Translations under genes and position numbers: made by a program
Part shown: positions 50,415-58,984 of the stretch, piece after piece
Layout of the letters: the number at the start of each line of letters is the position of its first letter
How positions within the stretch are numbered: the first letter of the stretch is position 1
The notes under the pieces: generated by a model
Told to the model about the DNA's origin: nothing
The model's input: the letters and a program-made list of their open reading frames with translations, nothing else
The model's database searches: none
From: Bacteriovorax sp037444575
Lineage (GTDB): Bacteria > Bdellovibrionota > Bacteriovoracia > Bacteriovoracales > Bacteriovoracaceae
Length of the DNA: 64,000 nt
Assembly: GCA_037444575.1 (NCBI GenBank)
Contig: JBBIME010000012.1
Coordinates: forward strand, 1-64,000
Direction: 5' to 3'

Positions 50415-52940
50415 CTAATTCCTGTGATCAATAACTGATCTCAATTTTCCAGTGCTAGAACTAAAAGTTAAATCATCTTTTGTAACAATCTCTAGTTCAA
50501 AATTTAAAACCAAGTCGTCGAGAACAACAAGATGAAGATCTTTATATTCATTTAAGATCATCGCTCTTAACTCTTCGTTAGACATTTTGGAGTATGAAGG
50601 TTTTTCCATTTTTAAAAGAAGTCTTTCTTTTTCTGCATTAACTCCAGGATAGAGATGCAATTGGAAGAAACCTTCATACTCAAGCTTATCCATTAAGATT
50701 TTTTGAAATTTTTGATAGCTTAAAAATGTGGTGCCAATTCTAAACACATCCCCATGGCGCCCCATGAGTTCAAAGCGTGTTCCAACTCTCCCACACTCAC
50801 AAGGACCTTCAATAATTCTTCCCACATCGCCAATCGCGTAGCGCTCAATCTTTTGTCCTTGTCGCACTTTTGAAGTAAAGAGAAAGCGTCCAACGTCTCC
50901 TGTTTTGACAGGGCGATCAGACTCCAATTCAACGACCTCTAATTCATGCAGCCTTTCGTGCAAATGATGAATTCCTCCGATGGAGAATTCACATTGATAT
51001 CCGAGAGGCCCAGCATCAACAGATCCGTAGCTGGCAGAACGAATAAACTCAACTCCATACTCTTTTATTAAAAAAGTTCTTTGAGACTCGCTAAAATGCT
51101 CTCCTCCAAAGAATATTTTCTTAATTCCACGATACTTTTTAAATCTTTCCTTATTGGCCAAAAAAAGTTGCATTAAATACGATGGCATCCCTAAAAGTGT
51201 GTCGACTTTATTATCTACAATCGTTTTACCGACCATTTCAAAATCTGTGCTCGCGCCCATCGGAAAGTGAACAGCAGAAAGTTTTTCCAATATCGTAAAA
51301 AAACTAACAAATCCTCCGTACAAACTTCCTGCATAAAAAAGATTCATCACTCGATCAGTAACAGGGTTTAATCCGGCAGCATAAAGTCCTTCGGCCGCAA
51401 GTTCCATCTGGCGGTGGTAATCTTCATAAGTAAAAATAGAAAGTTTTGGCTCCCCTGAACTTCCACCGCTGTAAAAGTAGAGATCTGAGAAACGAGATTC
51501 AACTTTTTGATTTTGAAAATCAGCCTTTCCCATAATCTTCTGGTGTCTTGGAATGCGTATCGATTTTTCTTCTTCAAATGAGCTTTTATTCTTCATTAAA
51601 CTGTTTGAACTTGAATCAGTGTAGGTGATTTTTTGGCAATAGCGGGTTAGAGCATAAACACCATCGTGAGGTTCTCCCAAATAAGAATCAGTCATCTCTC
51701 CGATTGCGCGCACTCTTTGAACTCCCGCTTGAAAGAGCAATCTAGTGAGCTCTTCCACTTCTGTTCTATCAGCAGAAAGTCCGACGGTTTGCAGATAAAC
51801 TTTCAGTGGGCGAAGATTCGTTATGATTTTATTTTTAGGCATTGGTTTTACCCAAATAGTTCTAAAAAGTGGTGAAGCATTTAATCCTTCTGAATTTTCA
51901 ATATAAATTCGCCAGTCATTATGCTTTGAAGTAATAACTTCACTGTTACCAAACATTGAATTAAGACGAACTTGCTCTTTTGTCACCGTAAGTTCCGCCA
52001 TCTCTTGCGTTGTAGGCATTACTCGATCAATAGTTGGAGATACAGCATCTAAGGCCTTCGCTAAATTTTGAGAAAACAATTTAAGCTCATCAAAGCTAGC
52101 ATCTTCCAAGAAAACACACTGAGGACTTGAGCAGGCCATTTGCTCGTTATTGCAAATTTCAAAGGCGAGATTATTTAGCATCTCTTCATTGGCAGCCGTT
52201 GATGCAGAAACATAGGCAAAGGAAATCTTATGCCCCCACTCTACAATGCGAGCACGGCTTGGGGCCATCTCTCTTAAGCTTTTGATACTCTCTTCACCAC
52301 CCCAGGCCGATAAGACATCAGCTACAGATAAAAAATCACTGAGATATTTCTTATCTGAGGACGGTATTTTTCCAATAGTAATATAATTTTTTAATGTGTG
52401 TGTTTCATCGAGTGCGCATAGTTCATGATAAAACAATGCTGCAAACGAACTATCTTTCCTTGCGAGTTTTAAAACATTGACGTTTCCAGAGAGTAATCCC
52501 TCAATGACTCCCAACACACTTAGAAGAGGTGAATTATTTGGCGTAACATGAACCAAAACCCCCAAAGGATACCAAGATTCGAAATGATTTTCTTTAAAAC
52601 TAATTCTCTTTAACTCGAAAGGAAATTCACTTCCAAACTCTCTTTTAAGCTTTAATCGCAAATTAGATATTTCTAAAAAGTCCTCGAGAGACTTCATAGA
52701 TAATTCAATTTCGTCTTCCCGGACATCCGCTCTTGATTTTAAGTCTTCAACTAACTTTTTATAAAAGCTGCCTCTTTCTTTTAGCTTCAAAGAAATTTTT
52801 TCTACAAGATTAAAAAACAAATACTGAGAAAGTGGTTTTTGACTCCACAATTCCTGATCACTAATATTTGCATAAAATAATTTTTTAAATTCATCATCGC
52901 TGACAAGGCGTCCTTGCCAAAGATTAGACATTGAACTCAT
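50415..52940 (-). CDS. LuxC-like acyl reductase fused to a PaaK-like adenylation domain
   Basis: Residues 1-435 form a LuxC-type fatty acyl reductase, related to aldehyde dehydrogenases, with a nucleotide-binding stretch PLGVLVHVTPNNSPLL and the probable nucleophile C270 in EQMACSSPQ. Residues from about 480 form an AMP-dependent ligase with phosphate loop SGGSSGEPK (491-499), FFGGEHFS and YGSVDAGPLGY. In luminous bacteria LuxC reduces an acyl group handed over by LuxE to an aldehyde; here an activating domain is joined to the reductase in one 841-residue chain. Substrate is unknown. The gene overlaps the LuxE-like gene by four bases and is followed by a stand-alone PaaK-like gene. Confidence 0.88.
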   Translation of the reverse strand: MSSMSNLWQGRLVSDDEFKKLFYANISDQELWSQKPLSQYLFFNLVEKISLKLKERGSFYKKLVEDLKSRADVREDEIELSMKSLEDFLEISNLRLKLKREFGSEFPFELKRISFKENHFESWYPLGVLVHVTPNNSPLLSVLGVIEGLLSGNVNVLKLARKDSSFAALFYHELCALDETHTLKNYITIGKIPSSDKKYLSDFLSVADVLSAWGGEESIKSLREMAPSRARIVEWGHKISFAYVSASTAANEEMLNNLAFEICNNEQMACSSPQCVFLEDASFDELKLFSQNLAKALDAVSPTIDRVMPTTQEMAELTVTKEQVRLNSMFGNSEVITSKHNDWRIYIENSEGLNASPLFRTIWVKPMPKNKIITNLRPLKVYLQTVGLSADRTEVEELTRLLFQAGVQRVRAIGEMTDSYLGEPHDGVYALTRYCQKITYTDSSSNSLMKNKSSFEEEKSIRIPRHQKIMGKADFQNQKVESRFSDLYFYSGGSSGEPKLSIFTYEDYHRQMELAAEGLYAAGLNPVTDRVMNLFYAGSLYGGFVSFFTILEKLSAVHFPMGASTDFEMVGKTIVDNKVDTLLGMPSYLMQLFLANKERFKKYRGIKKIFFGGEHFSESQRTFLIKEYGVEFIRSASYGSVDAGPLGYQCEFSIGGIHHLHERLHELEVVELESDRPVKTGDVGRFLFTSKVRQGQKIERYAIGDVGRIIEGPCECGRVGTRFELMGRHGDVFRIGTTFLSYQKFQKILMDKLEYEGFFQLHLYPGVNAEKERLLLKMEKPSYSKMSNEELRAMILNEYKDLHLVVLDDLVLNFELEIVTKDDLTFSSSTGKLRSVIDHRN

Positions 52941-54106
52941 TGCTCTTTTCCTTTTAAAAGTTCACTGGCAGCGAGTGCACAACTTTTATTTTTAGAAACT
53001 CCTGCTCTTCCATGCACTCTAAAAAAAGGAGTGTTCAGGCCGCAGCCACATGATTTAGCATCATGAAGGGATGCCATATCTCCCATAATGACTGAATGAG
53101 CTGGCATGGAAGTAATATAAGGAGATACAAAGTGTAAAAATCCTTTTCTTTCAAAGCCAAGAGGTTTTAGCGTTTCTACATCTCGAATAAAAACTCTTGA
53201 CCATACAGGAACGTGAAACTCGTGATTCTTGCATTCGATATAAGGAATACAGTGCTCCACAGATCCAAATCCATCGCGCAATCTCTCGTTTGGAATTCCG
53301 AGCATCTCTTCCACTAGCTCATAAAAATCTTCTTTTGAGATGGCCTTATCAGCGTTTCCTTTCCATCCCCCACCTAAAAAGACAAGGGAGTCCGGATGCA
53401 ATTTCACAGGAGGAATTCCCAATTTCTTCATTCGCTCTAATGCAAAATAAAAGAATGCAGGAAAACCAAAAAGCCTTACAGGAAGACCTTGTTTGGCAAA
53501 TTTTATAAAGGCTTCAATCGTTCCAAAACAATCAAACTCATGCCCCCCACTCCCGGTGAGTTTCAATGCATAAAACACTTCATTTACTGGAGCATACTTG
53601 CAAAGAAAATTATCAGTGTAAGCTGTCCCTAGTTTAGAAGAACTTTCTGTTTCATAACTAAAAAGAACGTAGTTGCATTTTTGCTCAGGCGTTGTCCAAT
53701 TGTATTTTTCAAAAATTGAATCGACCATTTTCTGTGCGGACTTAATTGTCCATTCATCAAAAAATATCTGAGATTTTTGTCCGGTGGTCCCTGAGGAAGT
53801 CAGATGCAAAAAGATATCTTTTTCAGGAACGGAAAGAACTTCATGTGCTTTGAAAAAATGGGCCCAAAGATGAGGAATGAGAAGACAATCTTCCAAGGTT
53901 TTAACCTTTGAGAGATTAAAATGCTGAGAGTCTGCTAATTTTTTATAGAACTCACATTTTTCAATATGCCATCTTGTGATTTCTTTCATTGCCTCGACAA
54001 ATTCGGCATCTTGGTCTTTCAAATTTTCATAAGGAGAAGTTTGCTCGCAAACTTTTTGAACAAGACTTAATCTCAAAGGATCTGGGACATTAAGTTTTTG
54101 ATCCAT
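52937..54106 (-). CDS. LuxE-like acyl-protein synthetase
   Basis: The 389-residue protein has the AMP-forming loop LTSSGTTGQKS at 102-112 and the LuxE C-terminus, in which a cysteine (C376, in NKSCALAASELL) lies 14 residues from the end. In Vibrio LuxE the equivalent Cys364 carries the acyl group and passes it to LuxC. The presence of this Cys beside a LuxC-type reductase argues for a working fatty acid reductase pair. The start is the ATG at 54104-54106 with GAGG six bases upstream; it overlaps the GNAT gene's end by 17 bases. No luxAB is in the window. Confidence 0.88.
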   Translation of the reverse strand: MDQKLNVPDPLRLSLVQKVCEQTSPYENLKDQDAEFVEAMKEITRWHIEKCEFYKKLADSQHFNLSKVKTLEDCLLIPHLWAHFFKAHEVLSVPEKDIFLHLTSSGTTGQKSQIFFDEWTIKSAQKMVDSIFEKYNWTTPEQKCNYVLFSYETESSSKLGTAYTDNFLCKYAPVNEVFYALKLTGSGGHEFDCFGTIEAFIKFAKQGLPVRLFGFPAFFYFALERMKKLGIPPVKLHPDSLVFLGGGWKGNADKAISKEDFYELVEEMLGIPNERLRDGFGSVEHCIPYIECKNHEFHVPVWSRVFIRDVETLKPLGFERKGFLHFVSPYITSMPAHSVIMGDMASLHDAKSCGCGLNTPFFRVHGRAGVSKNKSCALAASELLKGKEQ

Positions 54107-55259
54107 AAATAACCTCGATAGTATCAAGATTGACTTGCTTCCAAGCATCCACATACTGATCAATAAATGGTTTAAAAGGAGAAACAAGGGCCATGCCTCT
54201 AAAGTTTAATGGCTCCATCGTTCTACTCATCACGATATAGTCTTCAAAGTTGTTCTCAATTTGTCTCATCGCTGGATAAATGGCCGATGGAACAAATTGT
54301 CCGCCTAAGAGGATGTCAATTAATGGCGTATGTTTTACATTTACTAAAACTTCGATGTAAGAAACTCCAATATCATCAAGCTGCATATACAGATTTGGAA
54401 GTCTTCCATTTAATTCGGAAAGTGGATGGGTTGATTTTATGAGCGTGCAGTAGCCATCACGTTTACTAAAATAAGCAAAGATATCCATTCGTCCTTTTTT
54501 CTCAGAGATCAGCATATTCGGACTGTGAAATGGAAAGAATCTATCACTAGGATCTGGAAACATTTCTAAGAATTTTCTGTACACATAATTAGGGGCCCTA
54601 ATGATTTCAAATTTCCAATTTGAATCGGGTTCTTTAACTATTAGAGCTTTTGTATCCTCTGCTTTAGGAATATCAATTTTAGGAACCAGCTCCTTTAATA
54701 TCTCATAAAGAGGCATCAACTTTGTTGAAACTGTTTCAACTGATTTTCTTTTTTCTAGAACATTTTTTCGGAATTTTGCAAACAATGTAACAGTTTCATA
54801 TTGGTTTAATCGATGTGCATTTGGAAAAATCCCCAACGGTAAATAGCCATTTTTAATAAATACCATTTGAGGGCCGACGGCAATTGTTCTCGTCGTTGCA
54901 TAAAGCGAGTTAAGACGCTCATCTTTTTCCAGGAAAAATTCGCTGACATATTTAACTAAGCCTTTGCCAATTTTGTGATCTTGATATTTGGGATGAACGA
55001 CGAGTCCTACAACTTTTCCGATTTTGTTTTCAGCATCAATCTCGACGATAAGAGCTCCACCAATGATTCGGTTCACTTCATCTCGGGTAACCAAGCACAA
55101 ATGAGTATCTTTATTTTTTATAGATTTCTTTAATAGATCAGGATCTGTCCCATAGGAGATTGGATACTTTCTCCCATAAACCGCTCTGTATAAGTTGATA
55201 ATTTCATCAACATCACTAACATTTGCTTCCCCAATTTTTAATTCATTTCCGTTTTCCAT
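54090..55259 (-). CDS. GNAT-domain acyltransferase with unknown C-terminal domain
   Basis: Residues 1-165 form a GNAT acetyltransferase domain with the acyl-CoA-binding segment VVHPKYQDHKIGKGLVKYV. Residues 170-389 are not recognised and may be a second, diverged GNAT-like fold (a strand/helix pattern ending in DDIGVSYIEVLVNV). It overlaps the MFS gene by 22 bases and the LuxE-like gene by 17, so it is a fixed member of the operon. It might acylate an amine or hydroxyl of the pathway product, which is inference. Confidence 0.75.
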   Translation of the reverse strand: MENGNELKIGEANVSDVDEIINLYRAVYGRKYPISYGTDPDLLKKSIKNKDTHLCLVTRDEVNRIIGGALIVEIDAENKIGKVVGLVVHPKYQDHKIGKGLVKYVSEFFLEKDERLNSLYATTRTIAVGPQMVFIKNGYLPLGIFPNAHRLNQYETVTLFAKFRKNVLEKRKSVETVSTKLMPLYEILKELVPKIDIPKAEDTKALIVKEPDSNWKFEIIRAPNYVYRKFLEMFPDPSDRFFPFHSPNMLISEKKGRMDIFAYFSKRDGYCTLIKSTHPLSELNGRLPNLYMQLDDIGVSYIEVLVNVKHTPLIDILLGGQFVPSAIYPAMRQIENNFEDYIVMSRTMEPLNFRGMALVSPFKPFIDQYVDAWKQVNLDTIEVIYGSKT

Positions 55260-56476
55260 ACTGATCCTTTTAAAAATTTAGGCATGATAAGAGCTATTAA
55301 CACAACCAATAGTCCACTGACTTTGGCAAAACTTGGTATATAGACATAAGGAAAAATAAGTCCTGAAAAGCTCAGTGATATTGGAACAGAAGCTGCACTG
55401 ATAATATTTACGGCAGTCATAATCGCTGGAACTTCTCTTTCATTAAGTGCCGTTTGGAAATAAGTAAGAATTTGGATATTAAGAAAAGTTATTAGAGCTC
55501 CAATAGAAAAAAGGACAAAAGCCCCCTGCCAGGTAAAAAGTGAAAACGCAAAAAAGAGAATAGATATCCCGAACATTAATGAAACGATGGCAATCATTGA
55601 TATTCTTTTATCTCCATTGATTTGAAAGTTTGCTAGCGACATATAAATGCCTGTTAAAAATGCTCCCAATCCCATTGCTCCTTCAATTAAGGCAAGGGAA
55701 CTAGAATCTCCTGCGTATAAGTTTTGTACGTACCAAGGGATCATAACTAAAAGAGGAGCTGTCACTAAATTTAGAAATAAAAAACTTCCAAGAATTCTAG
55801 CAATATGAGGGTATTTTTTTAAAACACTCATTGTTCCTTGAACAATTTCACTTTCATCTATCGATGCGACCTCTTCTGAATTCACATTGGTCTTTAATCC
55901 CAACTGTAAAACTCCGGCCCAAAGAAAACTTAAAGCATTGATCAACACAAGTGTTTTTAAATCGACGATGTTTAAAAGAAAAATGGCAAATGTTGCTCCA
56001 AGAATTGTAGAAATAGAAAGACTCATATCAATGAGTGCATTTAGCCCTATCACTTTTTCAGCGTTCACCAACTTTGGTGGCAATGAGAGAATGGCGGGAT
56101 TAAAGACACTCGATCCAAGTCCCACTAAAAATCCCGCTACAAAAAGAGCAGTTAGTAGAGTTTGATCTTCTAGATGAAATAGAAAAAAACTTGCGTATAA
56201 AAATAATAAGACAAAGGCCCTAAAAAATTCAGAAGCGATGACTGTTTTTAATACACCTACTCGATTAATGAAGTTTGTTGAATAGAAGGCCATTAAGAGA
56301 TGTGGAAAAAAACAGATGGCCATATACCAAGGCACGACGTTGATTGAATAGGTTTTTGTTAAAAACCAAACAAGACCTAACGACATCATCTTGTCACAAA
56401 TTGTAGAAACTAATTGTGAGACAAATATGATCAGCGCATTCTTATCTTTTAAAACGTCAAAACTTATTCCACCCAT
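55238..56476 (-). CDS. MFS transporter, first gene of the acyl-activation operon
   Basis: The 412-residue protein has about twelve membrane helices and the look of an MFS exporter similar to the MFS_3/enterobactin-exporter group (a DKMMSLGLVWFL start, VAGFLVGLGSSVFNPA in the fifth helix region). It is the first gene of a five-gene operon of acyl-activating and reducing enzymes, so it probably exports their product or imports the substrate. All following genes overlap or nearly touch. Confidence 0.85.
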   Translation of the reverse strand: MGGISFDVLKDKNALIIFVSQLVSTICDKMMSLGLVWFLTKTYSINVVPWYMAICFFPHLLMAFYSTNFINRVGVLKTVIASEFFRAFVLLFLYASFFLFHLEDQTLLTALFVAGFLVGLGSSVFNPAILSLPPKLVNAEKVIGLNALIDMSLSISTILGATFAIFLLNIVDLKTLVLINALSFLWAGVLQLGLKTNVNSEEVASIDESEIVQGTMSVLKKYPHIARILGSFLFLNLVTAPLLVMIPWYVQNLYAGDSSSLALIEGAMGLGAFLTGIYMSLANFQINGDKRISMIAIVSLMFGISILFFAFSLFTWQGAFVLFSIGALITFLNIQILTYFQTALNEREVPAIMTAVNIISAASVPISLSFSGLIFPYVYIPSFAKVSGLLVVLIALIMPKFLKGSVWKTEMN

Positions 56477-56537
56477 AAACTTATTTTAGAGGGAGAATAC
56501 ATCTAGAAATAGAAGGAATATTTGGCTTACCAGAACT

Positions 56538-56891
56538 TTAGTCAAGTAATGCAAGAATCCTAGAAGCAATATTTTTTGCCTCTAGAGGCTTAGGTAAGAA
56601 AGCTTTCACCATTCCTTCAACTAAAGGGCGTGAGGACTCATCCCCTACAGCGACAAGAACTGCTTTTTGGCCATAAACTTTCAGATTTTCCAGGTGATTT
56701 TTAGCTGTATCCACATCAAAAATAATTAAGTCGGGCAATAGATCGTCTAAGAGGTAGAAATTGTTCTCCAAAGTATCAATGGTATAAATCTCCGCGCCTT
56801 TTGCCTTGAGAGCAAACTCCATCATTGAGCGCATGAACTCGACTTTTTCGATGTAAAAAACTTTCTTAGTTTGATTGTCAGACTTTACCAT
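56538..56891 (-). CDS. Degenerate receiver-domain protein
   Basis: The 117-residue chain follows the receiver pattern, with D59 at the phospho-acceptor position (LIIFDVDTAK) and K101 in LPKPLEA. The acidic pocket, however, reads YIEKVEF rather than a DD pair, and the switch Thr/Ser is not clear (VAVGDES). Magnesium binding and phosphorylation are thus doubtful, and it may act as a constitutive binding protein. It stands alone, divergent from the small CxxC protein gene. Confidence 0.7.
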   Translation of the reverse strand: MVKSDNQTKKVFYIEKVEFMRSMMEFALKAKGAEIYTIDTLENNFYLLDDLLPDLIIFDVDTAKNHLENLKVYGQKAVLVAVGDESSRPLVEGMVKAFLPKPLEAKNIASRILALLD

Positions 56892-56919
56892 AGGACCATT
56901 TTCTTGTTACTCTTAGTAA

Positions 56920-57195
56920 ATGTCAAACCTAGTTCGTGTTATTGATAATCTTTCAGGAACAACTCTTTTCGAGACATCTCTCGAAAAGCTGGATGAGGCA
57001 TACGCTTTTGCGGCCCTTATGGAAAAAGAAGGACTCGACATTAAGATTGTGGCCCCTGGACTTCCTGAAACCCTCATTACAACTCTTGGAGCTGATGATC
57101 AGGAGATCGGTGAATACAAAAAAGGTTTAGACAGTGAGATCGCTTCACATGAAGATGACTTAGGATGCGCAGTCTGCGTTCCAACCAAATCCTAG
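56920..57195 (+). CDS. Small conserved-looking protein with C-terminal CxxC
   Basis: This 91-residue soluble protein has no recognised domain. It starts like a small alpha/beta protein (VRVIDNLSGTTLFETSLEKL) and ends in a GCAVCVP motif, whose CxxC could bind metal or be redox-active. Codon use and charge balance look like a real gene. Its TAG stop lies in the tetramer CTAG, which is also the stop of the convergent methyltransferase. Confidence 0.65.
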   Translation: MSNLVRVIDNLSGTTLFETSLEKLDEAYAFAALMEKEGLDIKIVAPGLPETLITTLGADDQEIGEYKKGLDSEIASHEDDLGCAVCVPTKS

Positions 57196-57878
57196 TTACC
57201 AAACTCAAAAATAAAAATTTCTCTCTGTTTATTTTTTGGAGTGAGATCGGCCGAAACAGACTCTGTTGTTAGACGCTCGCTATATCCTAATTCATTCATG
57301 GCAGTGATAAATTTTTGAATATATGCTCGACCTGGATCGGCTAAGATTATTTTTCCTTTCGGTTTTAAAAAAGCAATGAGGGCCTTCGCTACTTGCATAG
57401 GATGCTGGCTTTCATAAAGAATGTCTGAGCCAATAACTAAATCAAATAATCCCAGATCAGTTTTTGTGCGCTCAATTTCATTTCTCCAATTCATTACTCG
57501 ATAAGAAAAATTAATGTCATTTGCTTTTTGATTGAGTTCTAAAAAAAGAGGAACATCAGAGTGAAAATCTGTCGCGATAATATCTCCCCCCTTTTTAGTA
57601 ACAAGAAAAGATGGGAGGGCCAGACCGCAACCAATTTCAAGAACGCGCTTTCCTTTTACATCTATTTTTTCCAGGTGCTGACTAAGGCCTACGCCTGCTT
57701 CCCAGAGAACTCCAAAATAAGGACAGTATTCTTCTGCTAAAGAATTGTCTTGATCGTCTTCACCAAAAAATTCGCAAAGGGTATCGATACTTTCATCGAG
57801 ATCACGAATAGTCGTCAGCTCAAAACCTAAAACTGACATTTTTTTAATTTTATAAGTAAAACCGTGATTGCTTTTCAT
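57192..57878 (-). CDS. Class I SAM-dependent methyltransferase (METTL21/protein-lysine type)
   Basis: The SAM motif EIGCGLALPS and the acidic IATDFHSD strand are typical of Rossmann methyltransferases, and GSDILYES matches the D-x-x-Y post-motif of the METTL21/ETFB-lysine and nicotinamide N-methyltransferase group. It probably methylates a protein Lys, but the substrate is unknown. The start is the ATG at 57876-57878; a TTG four codons upstream is in frame but overlaps the likely ribosome binding site GGA. Confidence 0.75.
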   Translation of the reverse strand: MKSNHGFTYKIKKMSVLGFELTTIRDLDESIDTLCEFFGEDDQDNSLAEEYCPYFGVLWEAGVGLSQHLEKIDVKGKRVLEIGCGLALPSFLVTKKGGDIIATDFHSDVPLFLELNQKANDINFSYRVMNWRNEIERTKTDLGLFDLVIGSDILYESQHPMQVAKALIAFLKPKGKIILADPGRAYIQKFITAMNELGYSERLTTESVSADLTPKNKQREIFIFEFGN

Positions 57879-58027
57879 AGCTTTTTCCAATCGTCTTATA
57901 TTTTTAAATTATATAATCAAAATTTTCTTAAGTGTAACTTTTTTGTAAGAGCAAAAAAGAAATTATTGAAGTATCCATTACGCGACCTAAGGATTATAAG
58001 AATCCCAGAATTTTTTTGGAGAATACA

Positions 58028-58786
58028 ATGAATAAAATACTTCCTCTCATTCTGTTTTTTTGCTTCTCTAATGCTTTTGCTCAGAATTTGGTCCTTAGAG
58101 ATTTTTCAAAAACAAATCTTGAAAATATTCACCAAGGACACAATGAAATCATTTTAACTTTTGATGATGGCCCTAATCCTGGAGTTACCAATAAGGTTCT
58201 AGATATTTTGGCTGAACACAATATCAAAGCGACTTTTTTTGTTATTGGAGCCAATGCTAAAGCTCATCCCGATTTAATGAAAAGAATTGTTGATGAAGGA
58301 CACATTGTTGGAAACCACTCAATGACTCATACAGCACTTAAACATCTAGATCCTCTACTTTGGAAAGATAAAGTTAAAAGCGAAGTTTTAGATGCTCACA
58401 CTGTTATTGTTCCTTACATGGTAAACGATCGCCATTTCTACTTCAGAGCACCTGAAGCTGCTTGGGCACAAAAATATGCTGATTTTCTCAACACAAGCGA
58501 TATTGGAAAACAATACATCGGCCCAATTCTTTGGGACATCGGTGGGGAAATTGAATTTAAAAATGGAAAATATCTTCAAGCTGCAGACTGGGAATGTTGG
58601 TCAAAAAAAATCTCTGTTAAAGATTGTATGAGTGGTTATCTATATGAGGCTCAACAGAAAAAAGGTGGTGTTGTTCTTATGCACGACCTAAGACAAAGAT
58701 CAGTTGAAATGCTCACAAAGATGATTCCTGAATTGGAAGATAGAGGTTTTACTTTCTCAACATTAAATGATGTAAATTGGAAATAG
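58028..58786 (+). CDS. Secreted polysaccharide (NodB-type) deacetylase
   Basis: After a Sec signal peptide (ending NAFAQ) the protein shows the NodB motifs: TFDDGPNPG with D46 and D47, GNHSMTH with H97 and H101, FRAPEA and LMHDL. These bind a divalent metal and remove N- or O-acetyl groups from glycans such as peptidoglycan or chitin. Predatory relatives use deacetylases to mark prey cell walls; whether this enzyme does so is not shown here. The start is the ATG with GGAG six bases upstream; a TTG four codons earlier lies inside that site. A strong hairpin follows the gene. Confidence 0.9.
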   Translation: MNKILPLILFFCFSNAFAQNLVLRDFSKTNLENIHQGHNEIILTFDDGPNPGVTNKVLDILAEHNIKATFFVIGANAKAHPDLMKRIVDEGHIVGNHSMTHTALKHLDPLLWKDKVKSEVLDAHTVIVPYMVNDRHFYFRAPEAAWAQKYADFLNTSDIGKQYIGPILWDIGGEIEFKNGKYLQAADWECWSKKISVKDCMSGYLYEAQQKKGGVVLMHDLRQRSVEMLTKMIPELEDRGFTFSTLNDVNWK

Positions 58787-58794
58787 ACACTAAT

Positions 58795-58850
58795 AAAGTG
58801 TATAACAATTTAATATCAAGAAATCTTAACACTTGATTGTTATACACTTT
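58795..58850. terminator. Rho-independent, probably bidirectional terminator
   Basis: AAAGTGTATAACAAT and ATTGTTATACACTTT form a perfect 15-bp stem around a 26-base loop, starting nine bases after the deacetylase stop; the right arm ends in TTT and continues TTCC. The stem is AT-rich. It is the clearest hairpin in the window. Confidence 0.65.
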
Positions 58851-58984
58851 TCCTCACAAAAAACATGTTTCAATAGCTGATAACTCTCATAAATAAATTT
58901 TTCATATAAGGATGTAATTCTCCCGTAATATAGTTTGTATGGAATCAACATAATGATTTTAACAATTGTTCACGGGGAAAGAAT

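Noticed and set aside
49154..54106. Bioluminescence (lux) operon
   Set aside because: LuxC- and LuxE-like proteins are present, but no luxA/luxB luciferase genes or luxD occur in the window.
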